Below, in pieces: positions 37,859 through 46,687 of a DNA stretch of 64,000 bases (position 1 is its first letter; each line of letters starts with the position of its first letter). Below the pieces are notes generated by a model. The model worked only from the letters and a program-made list of their open reading frames with translations, was not told the origin of the DNA and did no database searches. Both the position numbers and the translations under genes were made by a program. Source of the stretch: Ignavibacteriales bacterium (GTDB taxonomy: Bacteria > Bacteroidota > Ignavibacteria > Ignavibacteriales > Ignavibacteriaceae); NCBI GenBank assembly GCA_016707115.1, contig JADJIH010000029.1:62001-126000 (forward strand), written 5' to 3'.

Positions 37859-38839
37859 TTAAAATGTAGATCCTGCCTGGTAAATTTCTTTTGTGTCTTT
37901 ATTCTGTATAAATACAACTGTGTTTATGTTGTTTTGAATCCAGGCAGAGTTAAGTGTTACCTGCCTTTGAAAATTATACACGCCAACCTGATTGATTGAT
38001 GCTAATGATTCTCCTTGATTACTGGGAAGCATTTTTCGCATTACATCATAAAACTTTGTTTCACCGTTTGAGCCTGGCGGAGTTGCAAATTCAATATTAG
38101 TTTCAGTTACAACCGAATGAAGAACAAGTTTAGAAAAATCTATATTAGTAATATCCTTAACATCTACAGAGATATTAATAGTATAATTACTCCCTGCGTT
38201 ACTTGCACTAACATCAATTATAAACTGCGGCACTTTTGCTAATTCAGAAAAAATTTTATTCTTAACATCATTAGAGTCCGTAGAAGTTGGTCTTAAATTG
38301 CCATCAACTATTGTAGTAGGGGCAAACAATATATTATAATAACCCATTCTTGCGTTGCAATCGGGACCATTGGCAAGAAAAAACGGATCTACTGGTGAAG
38401 GAAAGTTTGTCGGGTATTTTATCGCAACGAGTTTTGAGGTTCCAAAGTTATCATTAATAAGATGTTCTATGATTTTATTACTTGTTACACATGGTCCGCA
38501 GCTAACATTAGCAAAGTCTTCAATTAAAACTATTTTATTTGCCGCAAAAAGATTTGCAGTTAATTCAATCTCAGTATTCTTTAAAACATTCACATTCAAT
38601 ATTAAGCTATCATAATTATCTTTGACTAATTCTATTATATGATTTCCAACGGTTGTTTTTAATGTATCGGGCGTTAGTTTGCCTGTATCATTTCCATCAA
38701 GAAATATTTTAGCATTAGGAACATTTGATATAAGTTTAACACTGCCATATTCAACAATAGGAGTAGTGGGGGTAGTTGGTGGATTTGTCTCGCAGCTTAC
38801 ATATAAAATTGCAAGAAGTAGGATAAGAATTTTTCTCAT
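37859..38839 (-). CDS. Omp28-related lipoprotein with PEGA-like domain
   Basis: 326 residues. Lipoprotein signal MRKILILLLAILYVSC; a Thr/Pro-rich linker; a PEGA-like beta-sandwich (~30-95, GSVKLISNVPNAKIFLDGNDTGKLTPD); then the Omp28-related thioredoxin-like domain (~100-326, VLIEDFANVSCGPCVTSN with CGPC, and the shared GSNGETKFYDVMRKMLPS segment). The same segment, GSNGEKDFYDVFRKAYPN, is present in the downstream T9SS paralogue, showing duplication. Probably lipid-anchored in the envelope while its paralogue is surface-exported. The two genes are 49 bases apart and likely cotranscribed. Biological role unknown. Confidence 0.87.
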   Translation of the reverse strand: MRKILILLLAILYVSCETNPPTTPTTPIVEYGSVKLISNVPNAKIFLDGNDTGKLTPDTLKTTVGNHIIELVKDNYDSLILNVNVLKNTEIELTANLFAANKIVLIEDFANVSCGPCVTSNKIIEHLINDNFGTSKLVAIKYPTNFPSPVDPFFLANGPDCNARMGYYNILFAPTTIVDGNLRPTSTDSNDVKNKIFSELAKVPQFIIDVSASNAGSNYTINISVDVKDITNIDFSKLVLHSVVTETNIEFATPPGSNGETKFYDVMRKMLPSNQGESLASINQVGVYNFQRQVTLNSAWIQNNINTVVFIQNKDTKEIYQAGSTF

Positions 38840-38993
38840 AGCTCAATGACTTTCCTTATGTTCAATAATTTTACCCCTTACTAAGGTAAACATTATTATT
38901 TTGCTATGGGAAATTAAAAACGGATAATCAAAGATCAAAAATCTTTTTTAATAAAGTGTGATTTTGTTGAAAATAAGAAGTGAGCTGTAAAGA

Positions 38994-39353
38994 TTATGGA
39001 TTGTATGCAGTCCAATATCCGCTTATTGAAAACAGTTTAGAATCCGCCCATGTACGTACCTTTATAGTAAAGCCGTCTCTGGAAATTGAAATTGCTTCTA
39101 CATTGTATCTAACATTTGATTCTTTATCAGAATCAATCTGAGTGACACTTAAAAAAATCTGAGGTTTTTTAGTAAATGCTTTTTCAAATTTTACTTCTAT
39201 CGTCATAGTTCGCTCCCCGTTATTCTTATCAAGCGAGTAAGCGGCTAAACTCTGGTTAACAGACCAACTGCTGCTCTGAATTATTTGAGCTGAAGCATTT
39301 ACTGAGAGTATTATAAAGAAGAAGAGAAATATAACTGTGTGAATATTTTTCAT
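38994..39353 (-). CDS. secreted small protein with H-type-lectin-like domain
   Basis: 119 residues. Signal peptide (MKNIHTVIFLFFFIILSVNASA) and a ~90-residue domain with the H-type lectin pattern: EVKFEKAFTKKPQIFLSVTQID (first strands), then VRYNVEAISISRDGFTIKVRTWADSKLFSISGYWTAY. The GFT...TWAD...W.AY ending is diagnostic. H-type lectins form trimers that bind N-acetylgalactosamine or related sugars. Secreted bacterial members are uncommon and mostly uncharacterised. It is monocistronic. Sugar binding is inferred from fold similarity only. Confidence 0.7.
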   Translation of the reverse strand: MKNIHTVIFLFFFIILSVNASAQIIQSSSWSVNQSLAAYSLDKNNGERTMTIEVKFEKAFTKKPQIFLSVTQIDSDKESNVRYNVEAISISRDGFTIKVRTWADSKLFSISGYWTAYNP

Positions 39354-39447
39354 ATCTTTTGTTTTTTATTAACTGTTAAAAATTAATCCCAATATTTTTC
39401 ATTTACAATCAGCATTGTTGATTTAGTGATAGTCATCAAAACTAGTA

Positions 39448-39798
39448 TTACTTGAGCTTATCCCTTTCACTCTTTTTTAATACCCTTACAACTTCATCGT
39501 AAGAATGATCAATCCAATCCTTTAAATCACTCCAGCGAATATTTCCTTCCAGAATAATTGTATTCCAATATTTCTTACTCATATGCCAGCCAGGCTGCAC
39601 ATCTTCATATTGTTCTCTTAGTTCCATTGCTTTTTCAGGATCACATTTTAAATTTATCTGCAATGGAATTTTTTCTAATGGAATAAGTGCAAACATTTTT
39701 CCACCGACTTTAAACACAAGTGTTTCTTCATCAAAAGGAAAATCTTCAACAGCTCCCTTTTTACTTAAGCAATATTGACTAATAGTTTCTACGTTCAT
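39448..39798 (-). CDS. MmcQ/YjbR-family protein
   Basis: 116 residues. Typical small MmcQ/YjbR protein: LSKKGAVEDFPFDEETLVFKVGGKMFALI (~11-39), LQINLKCDPEKAMELREQYEDVQPGWHMSKKYWNTI (~46-82), and WIDHSYDEVV near the end. The family has a CyaY-like fold and is sometimes annotated as DNA-binding; its true function is unknown. The gene is divergent from the aminotransferase gene with an 80-base gap that must hold both promoters. Confidence 0.85.
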   Translation of the reverse strand: MNVETISQYCLSKKGAVEDFPFDEETLVFKVGGKMFALIPLEKIPLQINLKCDPEKAMELREQYEDVQPGWHMSKKYWNTIILEGNIRWSDLKDWIDHSYDEVVRVLKKSERDKLK

Positions 39799-39877
39799 TC
39801 AAGTTCGGGTTAAGTGTTTCTAAATCGTTAATAAAAATTCTTTTGATTATTTTATCACATTAAAAATTTACATAAAA

Positions 39878-40716
39878 ATGATTGTCTATTTCAATGACAA
39901 ATATATTCCGCACGATGAAGTAAAGATTTCACCCTTTGATCGTGCATTTCTGTTTGCAGACGGAGTTTATGAAGCTCTAAGAACTTACAATGGAAAACTC
40001 TTCCGTTTGGATGATCATCTCGAAAGATTAAAATACAGTTTACAACAACTTGAAATACAATTTAATGATTTTCATCAGATCGAAAATATTTCCACAAAGC
40101 TTGCGGAAATTAACAATATCAAATCAGAGTATTCAGTTTATTTGCAAATAAGCAGAGGAGTTAGTTTTCCTCGTACACATAGTTATGAAAATAATTTAAC
40201 TCCAAATGTTTTTGCATTTTCAAAACCGATTAAAGATAACAGCAAAGAAAAAAATATTGGAGTAAAAGTTATTCTTGAAAAAGATTTACGCTGGTTACGA
40301 TGCGATATTAAATCAACTTCGCTTTTGCCATCTGTTATGGCCAATCAAAATGCAATCAGAAATAATGCTTTTGAGGCAATACTATTCCGTGATGATATTA
40401 TTACCGAGGATCACATACAAATTTTTTTGCGATTAAAAACAATAATATTTATACAGCACCGTTATCAAATTATATTCTAAGCGGAATTACAAGAAAAGAA
40501 ATTCTTGAACTTTGCAAAGAGAATAAAATTGATTTCTTTGAAGAGCACATAACCATAAATAAACTAAAAGACTATGATGAGTTTTTCCTAACTGGAACAA
40601 CAACTGAAGTTACTCCTGTTATTCAGATAGATGATTGGATTGTTGGCGATGGAAAACCGGGAAACATAACACGTACTATCCAGGAATTATTTATTAACGA
40701 AGTAAAACAAGTTTGA
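39878..40716 (+). pseudogene. branched-chain / D-amino-acid type class IV aminotransferase, one frame lesion
   Basis: One PLP enzyme of ~280 residues read in two frames. Residues 1-~178 include FDRAFLFADGVYEALRTYNGKLFRLDDHLERL and end at DDIITE. The downstream frame gives SHTNFFAIKNNNIYTAPLSNYILSGITRKEILEL ... EEFFLTGTTTEVTPV-like segments to the TGA at 40714-40716. The expected TEGSHTNFF motif is restored by one extra G at 40408-40409 (GG for GGG), a one-base homopolymer loss. Family members transfer the amino group of branched-chain or D-amino acids. The stop overlaps the ATG of DNA polymerase II (TGATG), which suggests coupled translation. Whether the lesion is real is unknown. Confidence 0.85.
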
Positions 40717-43037
40717 TGAAAACTGATAATAAAATATCTGCAGATGTTTTTCTTCTTACCGGAGAATGGAGCGACTACAGCGGAAAAAGTGTACTTAAGT
40801 TTATTGGTACAAGCGATGAACTTGGACCAGTTGAAATTATTGTTACAAATAACAAGCCTGTTTTCTTTATCGAAAAAGATGCGGTATTAAATCCGTTAAA
40901 TAAAACTTATCTAAGAAAAGAAACCAAACTTAAAAACTTTAATAACAAACCCGTTGATGCGCTTTATTTTAATACTCAAAAAGCATTAAGTGTTTTAGCA
41001 GAAACAATTCAGCAATCACATCAAACAACTTATGAATCTGATGTTGATCCATTGAGAAGATTTTTAATGGAGAAATCAATTAACTCACAGATGAAGATTA
41101 CCGGTGCTGCAGAACAAAAAAACTCAATCGTGCGATTTACAAATCCGACAATTCTTCCCTGCGATACTTCTCCCAATTTTGTAATTTCTTCAATCGATAT
41201 TGAAACAGGGGCCAAAACAAATCAGCTTTATTCTATTGCCGTTCACATCACAGGTAAAAATGGCGAACACAAAAAAGTTTTTATGATCGGCGAAAAACCT
41301 AAACGCGATTCAGAACTAATTTCATTTTATAATGATGAAAGAGATTTGCTTACAAATTTCTTTGTATGGTTTAAACAAATTGATCCGGATATAATTATTG
41401 GCTGGCATGTTATTGGTTTTGATCTTCTTTTTCTTGATAACAAATGCCGTGAACTTGGAATCAGTTTGGATATTGCGCGTGCTAACGGAAGAGTTTCAAT
41501 ACGACAGCGAAAACCAAGCGGTCATTTTATTTCTGTTACAGGCAGAGTTGTAATTGATGGTCCTACTATGCTTCGTGCTTCGTTTTTTAGTTTTGAGGAT
41601 TTTAAACTTGAAACTGTAGCGCAGGAACTTTTAGGAATCGGCAAAACTATTACTCCCGATGAAAATAAAATTGAAGAGATCGACAGACTATTCAAAGAAG
41701 ATAAAACTTCGCTTGCAGAATACAATTTACAGGATGCTGTTCTTGTAACAGATATTTTTTCCAAAACAGGATTAATTGTGCTTTCAGTTCGTCGCGCACA
41801 AATTTCAGGTTTGTTAATGGATCAGCTTGGAATGATGACAGCCGCGTTTGATCATTTTTATTTGCCGCGTTTACATCGTGCTGGATTTGCTGCGCCCAAT
41901 TTAAAAGACATTCAAACAAATGAGCATGCTGCCGGCGGATATGTAATTGAACCAACTCCCGGAATTTATGAAAACATAATCGTACTGGATTTTAAAAGTT
42001 TGTATCCATCAATCATACAAACATTTAAGATCGATCCTTATTCTTTGCTGATGAAAGATGTTGATACAATACAAACATTAAATGGTTATAAGTTTTCAGC
42101 ATCACTTCACATTCTGCCTGATTTTATTGATGAACTGATGAAACTCCGTGACATTGCAAAGAAGAAAAAAGACAAGCAGCTTTCTCAGGCAATCAAAATA
42201 TTAATGAATAGTTTTTATGGTGTTATGGGTTCTTATGGATGCAGGTTTTATCATCCCGATCTTCCTCGTGCAATTACAGGAAGCGGACACAAACTTTTAC
42301 TCGGAAGCAAAGACTATCTTGAAAACAAAGGATTAAAAGTTGTTTACGGTGATACTGATTCTTTGTTCGTAATGCTTAATGATATTTCAGTTGATGATGG
42401 TGAAGCACAGGGTAAAAAAATTGTTAAAGAGCTAAATCATTATTGGAAGAGCAAACTTAAAAAAGAGTTTAAAGTTGAATCATATTTAGAATTAGAGTTT
42501 GAAAAATATTATAGAAAATTTATTATCACTCCTGCGCGCGGCGCTGATATTGGTGCAAAGAAAAGATATGCCGGACTTGTAACAAAGGATGGTAAAGAAA
42601 ATATTGAGTTTGTTGGAATGGAATTCGTTCGTTCTGATTGGACAAAATTAGCAAAGGAATTTCAGATCGAATTGTATCAAAAAGTTTTTGATGGTGTTGA
42701 AGTTGAAGATTGGATTCGTGGTGAAATACAAAAATTAAAATCAGGTAAGTATGATGATAAATTGATTTATAGAAAACGATTACGTAAAGAAGTTGAAGAC
42801 TATACTAAAAATGTTCCGCCGCATGCACGTGCAGCAAAATTACTTAATGAACCTCGTGATGTTATTTATTATGCAATCACACAGCGCGGACCAATTCCAA
42901 TCGAACTAAAACATAACGATTTTGATTACGATCATTACATCGAAAAACAATTAAAACCAATTGCTGATTCTGTTCTATCACTTCTCGGCAAAAATTTTGA
43001 TTCCATTGCAGAGAATGATCAACTAAGTTTTTTCTAG
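40716..43037 (+). CDS. polB: DNA polymerase II (family B)
   Basis: 773 residues from the ATG at 40716 (a TTG at 40713 adds one residue). It has the proofreading exonuclease motifs SSIDIETG (Exo I), WHVIGFDLLFLDN (Exo II) and YNLQDAVL (Exo III). The polymerase motifs follow: DFKSLYPSII with D425 (motif A), KILMNSFYGVMGS (motif B) and VYGDTDSLF with D546 (motif C). Length matches E. coli Pol II (783 residues). It would act in translesion synthesis and replication restart. Its start overlaps the aminotransferase stop. No lexA-type or other regulatory site was recognised. Intact. Confidence 0.93.
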   Translation: MKTDNKISADVFLLTGEWSDYSGKSVLKFIGTSDELGPVEIIVTNNKPVFFIEKDAVLNPLNKTYLRKETKLKNFNNKPVDALYFNTQKALSVLAETIQQSHQTTYESDVDPLRRFLMEKSINSQMKITGAAEQKNSIVRFTNPTILPCDTSPNFVISSIDIETGAKTNQLYSIAVHITGKNGEHKKVFMIGEKPKRDSELISFYNDERDLLTNFFVWFKQIDPDIIIGWHVIGFDLLFLDNKCRELGISLDIARANGRVSIRQRKPSGHFISVTGRVVIDGPTMLRASFFSFEDFKLETVAQELLGIGKTITPDENKIEEIDRLFKEDKTSLAEYNLQDAVLVTDIFSKTGLIVLSVRRAQISGLLMDQLGMMTAAFDHFYLPRLHRAGFAAPNLKDIQTNEHAAGGYVIEPTPGIYENIIVLDFKSLYPSIIQTFKIDPYSLLMKDVDTIQTLNGYKFSASLHILPDFIDELMKLRDIAKKKKDKQLSQAIKILMNSFYGVMGSYGCRFYHPDLPRAITGSGHKLLLGSKDYLENKGLKVVYGDTDSLFVMLNDISVDDGEAQGKKIVKELNHYWKSKLKKEFKVESYLELEFEKYYRKFIITPARGADIGAKKRYAGLVTKDGKENIEFVGMEFVRSDWTKLAKEFQIELYQKVFDGVEVEDWIRGEIQKLKSGKYDDKLIYRKRLRKEVEDYTKNVPPHARAAKLLNEPRDVIYYAITQRGPIPIELKHNDFDYDHYIEKQLKPIADSVLSLLGKNFDSIAENDQLSFF

Positions 43038-43070
43038 TGTAGTCCACCTTAAAGATGGCCTACATTTTTA
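43038..43070 (+). terminator. imperfect Rho-independent terminator
   Basis: TGTAGTCCA / TGGCCTACA (43038-43046 with 43056-43064, one mismatch), followed by T's. Directly after polB. Confidence 0.6.
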
Positions 43071-43089
43071 AAATTAAAGAATATAAAAT

Positions 43090-43878
43090 ATGAAACCACT
43101 CAAAGATAAAATTGCTCTTGTAACAGGAGGAACACGAAATGTTGGTAAAGGTATTGCTTTGGCACTTGGAGAAGCCGGTGCAACTGTATATGTAACAGGC
43201 AGAAGCATTTCAGAAAAAGATGTTCAAGGAATTACAAAAGCAGGAGGGAAAGGAATAGCTCTAGTTTGCAATCACGAACATGATGTTGAAGTAAAAGAAG
43301 TGTTTGAATTAATAGAGAAGAATGAAGGTAAGTTGGATATACTTGTTAATAACGCCTGGGGCGGATATAACAGACTGAGAAACAGGAAAGCTTATCCCGA
43401 ATTCAAATGGAAAGCAGCTTTTTGGGAACAACCCTTTGGTCTATGGGAAGAAATGATCAATGTTGGAGTGCGTTCAAATTATATAGCAAGTGTATATGCA
43501 ACCAAATTAATGCTAAAACAAAAGTATGGTTTAATTGCGAACATTTCATTTTACGCAAGTCGGAAATACTACGGCAATGTAATTTATGGCGTTGCAAAGG
43601 CAGCTGTTGATAAAATGACAATGGATATGTCAGAAGAATTGAAGAAACATCACATTACTTGTGTTTCATTATATCCCGGATATATTGATGATAACAAAAA
43701 AACACCAAATCCTAAAAAAGAATCTTCTCAATTTGTTGGAAGGGCAATTGTTTCACTGGCCACTGATAAAAATATTTTTAATAAAACAGGTAAGATCTTG
43801 GTAGCGGCTGAACTTGCAAGAGAATACGGTTTTAAAGATATTGATGGAAGTCAACCTGAGCCATATGACAAATTGTGA
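43090..43878 (+). CDS. SDR-family oxidoreductase (DHRS1-like)
   Basis: 262 residues. Rossmann glycine motif TGGTRNVGKG (~13-22), the NNAWGG segment (~87-92) replacing the usual NNAG, catalytic serine in ANISFYAS and the YxxxK pair in YGVAKAAVDKM (~177-187). The insert WEQPFGLWEEMINVGVRSNYIASVYA is typical of the eukaryote-like DHRS1 group. It would use NAD(P)H to reduce or oxidise an alcohol or ketone. It is monocistronic or cotranscribed with the EamA gene 39 bases downstream. Substrate unknown. Confidence 0.88.
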   Translation: MKPLKDKIALVTGGTRNVGKGIALALGEAGATVYVTGRSISEKDVQGITKAGGKGIALVCNHEHDVEVKEVFELIEKNEGKLDILVNNAWGGYNRLRNRKAYPEFKWKAAFWEQPFGLWEEMINVGVRSNYIASVYATKLMLKQKYGLIANISFYASRKYYGNVIYGVAKAAVDKMTMDMSEELKKHHITCVSLYPGYIDDNKKTPNPKKESSQFVGRAIVSLATDKNIFNKTGKILVAAELAREYGFKDIDGSQPEPYDKL

Positions 43879-43917
43879 AAATATAAATAATGATATGACT
43901 TTATTATTTTTGTGTAG

Positions 43918-44810
43918 ATGAAATTAAAACTCTCTGCTCAAATTACTGCAATACTACTTGCGCTGTTTGTAACCTTTCTCTGGTCAACTTCTTTTGTGAT
44001 AATAAAATTTGGATTAAAAGAAATTCCGCCGCTTGTGTTTGCAGGATTAAGATACTCTATTGCTTTTGTCTTTCTGCTTCCATTTTTGTTTACAAAGAAA
44101 AATAAAGCAATAGTAAAAACTCTCAATCGCAAGGACTGGATAAATCTTACATTACTTGGAATACTTTTTACACATTTACACAGGGCACTCAGTTTGTCGG
44201 ACTCTCCCTTCTTCCCGCGGTAACGGTTAGTTTATGGTTAAACTTTACTCCGCTTATTGTTGCAGTGCTGGCAATTTTTTTAATAAAAGAAATACCAACT
44301 CTGCTGCAGATATTTGGTGTAGCATTATTTATAACCGGAATTCTAACTTACTTTTACCCGGTAAACTTAAGCAGTAATCAATCAACGGGATTGATTGTAA
44401 TGACAGTTGGTGTATTTGCAAACGCAGCCTCTGCTGTACTTGGCAGAAGCGTAAACAGAAAATCTCATTTAACTCCTATCGTGATAACTGTTATCAGCAT
44501 GGGCATCGGCTCCATTATACTTTTATCTGTTGGAATAACTCTCCAGGGATTTCCAGCTATTAAAGTTGAGAACATTTTTTATCTTCTCTGGCTTGCAGTT
44601 GTTAACACAGCATTAGCATTTACTTTATGGAATTATTCACTTAGAACTTTAACGGCTATGGAATCCAGCATAATAAATGGAACAATGCTTATACAAATTG
44701 CTGTACTTGCGTGGATATTTCTTGGGGAAGATATTTCGTTTAAGGAAATCATCGGAATGCTGATTGCTTCTTCGGGTGCGGTTCTTGTGCAACTAAAATT
44801 TAAGAAATGA
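43918..44810 (+). pseudogene. EamA/DMT-family transporter, one frame lesion
   Basis: Reads as one ten-helix protein of ~298 residues in two frames. The first half (KFGLKEIPPLVFAGLRYSIAFVFLLPFLF ...) ends at LLGILFT. The second continues TFTQGTQFVGLSLLPAVTVSLWLNFTPLIVAVLAIFLIKE and ends with the EamA repeat ESSIINGTMLIQIAVLAWIFLGEDISFKEIIGMLIASSGAVLVQL. The frame is restored by one extra T in the run at 44165-44169 (5 T for 6 T), giving ILFYTFTQGTQF. Members of this family export amino acids or other metabolites. Cause of the lesion unknown. Confidence 0.85.
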
Positions 44811-45038
44811 TTTTCCTTTGCGGTCTCTTCGAAAACCCTTAGCGGACTTTTGGCAAAGCCATCCCTTTAGGAGCGTGAAATGCGCTTAAAGACTTTCTAG
44901 CTATGAACACAAAGTAAAACACGCAAAGTCCACAAAGTAAAAACAAACATTTAAATGTTGAGATTATTACCGCATTACTTTAACTTGCTGATGAGATTAT
45001 AATTAAACCATCGGTCAGTGTAGAGATAATATTTTATA

Positions 45039-45670
45039 ATGAAAAAACTATTTTTTTTACCTGCTATTTTAGTACTAGTTTTAATTACCGGCTGTGCTTT
45101 ATTTAAAGAAAAGATTAAAGCTTATAATCGCTATGGTGGGATTAACGGACTATCTCTAACCTATCAGCTTTAACTTGAGGTTCAGATATTGTTACACATA
45201 ATTGGAATACAGATATACCTTCCTCTCTGTTTGGAAGTAATGATAACAGTATCCTGATAGGCAGGGGTGATTTTGAACAGTTTGATAATAAACTAATTTT
45301 AAAATTTAAACGAGTGGCTGTTGTTGACACTTTCGGGGTAAGCTGATATGATTACATCTCAAATGATTTTAACATAACTGGTCTGAGAACAAAGAGAAGG
45401 TTTTTGGTTTCCAATTTTCCTACGCCTTTTAATTCTTATTTGCTAAAAGATTCACTTTTGGCAGAAATTATTGAAATCAGCCGTGATTCTGTCGAGATAA
45501 CAATCAACAAAGGAAAGAATGATGGCCTTTATTTTGGATGTGAATTAACTGATGGCAAAAATTTCTATTCTATAAAAAAATTATTTGATGAGCATTCTAT
45601 TTTATGTCAATCTGAACTTTTTCTAATGTTTGAGTATTCGAAAAACCTGGGTTATGAAATTCCACAGTAG
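45039..45670 (+). pseudogene. decayed lipoprotein gene
   Basis: ATG at 45039 opens MKKLFFLPAILVLVLITGCALFKEK, a clear lipoprotein signal, but the frame stops at 45171. The protein continues two frames on as GSDIVTHNWNTDIPSSLFGSNDNSILIGRGDF ... KFKRVAVVDTFGVS, a TGA, then YDYISNDFNITGLRTKRRFLVSNFPTPFNSYLLKDS to 45670. Two in-frame TGA codons (45176 and 45344 regions) stand where tryptophan would fit. One frame change lies at ~45150-45173. Unlike its neighbours, this gene needs stop-codon changes as well as an indel, so it is the best candidate for a real pseudogene. Family not recognised. Confidence 0.6.
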
Positions 45671-45717
45671 ATTCGTTTATTTTATAACACTCAAATTAGA
45701 ATTCGACCCAAATATCT

Positions 45718-46635
45718 TTATTTACAAGCACTTAAAAACCAATGCCCCTCCGCATAAACTTTTTCGCCGGCTTCTATTCTTAGCTTAAGATAATTTTGTA
45801 ATGGAGGCAAAGGACACGTTGCATATTTTGTAAATACACACGGCGGGTTGTAGGCTTTATTAAAATCTAAAAGTATTGTTCCTGTTGAGTCCGGTTTGTT
45901 AACATACATAAATCTTCCGCCGCCGTAAGTTTCTTCCCCGCTTGTTTGATCTGCAATTATAAGAAACAATTTATCTCCGCCCTCATCAACGGCATCTATT
46001 CTGTATATTTTGCCATCACGTTCAAACACAACTGCGCCGGGGGATTTTTCTTTACTTATTTGTCCAAGTACATTCGGTACATCAATTTCTTTAACAGGAT
46101 TATATGCTTCAAACTTTGCAATTATTTTCCAGCTTTCATCAATAGGATATCTTTCTACTCCCTTAAAGTTTTTTACAAGATCAGAATTCAAATCACGAAA
46201 ACGAATTCCATACAAAGTATCTCTTATTATCAAATTAAATTTTACAAAACCAATTTGTAAAACAGTCATATCCTTTTTCTGATCATCAACTAAAACAATT
46301 TCTTTAACTGGTTTTCCATCTAACAGAACTTCAACATCGTCTTTAGCTTTAAATGTTACAACGGAATCCTCAAAAATAAATGAGCCGATATGTTCCGGCA
46401 GCTTTGATGATTCAACAACGATATCATTATCTTTTGCAGATCCAAAAGTACTTTCACCCTGCTTTAACCAGAATCTGCCAACTAGATTAAGCCAGCCGTC
46501 ATCAGCTTTTAATCTATTAATCCTTTTCTGATCCCATTCATTAATCTCTTTAACATAGTTTGGATCAGCAGTTGGTTTTTGTGTGCAGGCTATTATAAGA
46601 ATCAATAACGAATAAATTATAAAACTTTTTAACAC
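45718..46635 (-). CDS. DUF1684-family lipoprotein
   Basis: 305 residues. Lipoprotein signal MLKSFIIYSLLILIIAC. The rest matches DUF1684: EWDQKRINRLKADDGWLNLVGRFWLKQGESTFGSAKDNDIV (~28-72), FVKFNLIIRDTLYGIRFRDL, WKIIAKFEAYNP (~165-180), GGGRFMYVN and LLDFNKAYNPPCVFTKYATCPLPP with conserved cysteines near the C-terminus. The family is common in Bacteroidota and actinobacteria and has no established role. It is lipid-anchored in the envelope. Intact; no operon partner is evident. Confidence 0.87.
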   Translation of the reverse strand: MLKSFIIYSLLILIIACTQKPTADPNYVKEINEWDQKRINRLKADDGWLNLVGRFWLKQGESTFGSAKDNDIVVESSKLPEHIGSFIFEDSVVTFKAKDDVEVLLDGKPVKEIVLVDDQKKDMTVLQIGFVKFNLIIRDTLYGIRFRDLNSDLVKNFKGVERYPIDESWKIIAKFEAYNPVKEIDVPNVLGQISKEKSPGAVVFERDGKIYRIDAVDEGGDKLFLIIADQTSGEETYGGGRFMYVNKPDSTGTILLDFNKAYNPPCVFTKYATCPLPPLQNYLKLRIEAGEKVYAEGHWFLSACK

Positions 46636-46687
46636 ATAAACTCCAAACGATTTATTATCTTAAAATTATTAATACTAAACCATAATA

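Noticed and set aside
37810..37917. Longer start for the Omp28-related T9SS protein
   Set aside because: It overlaps the paralogous lipoprotein gene, and the ATG at 37809 has a strong ribosome site and signal peptide.
45176..45346. TGA codons read as tryptophan (recoding)
   Set aside because: Only this one decayed gene needs it; all other genes in the window end normally at TGA, so a recoded genetic code is excluded here.
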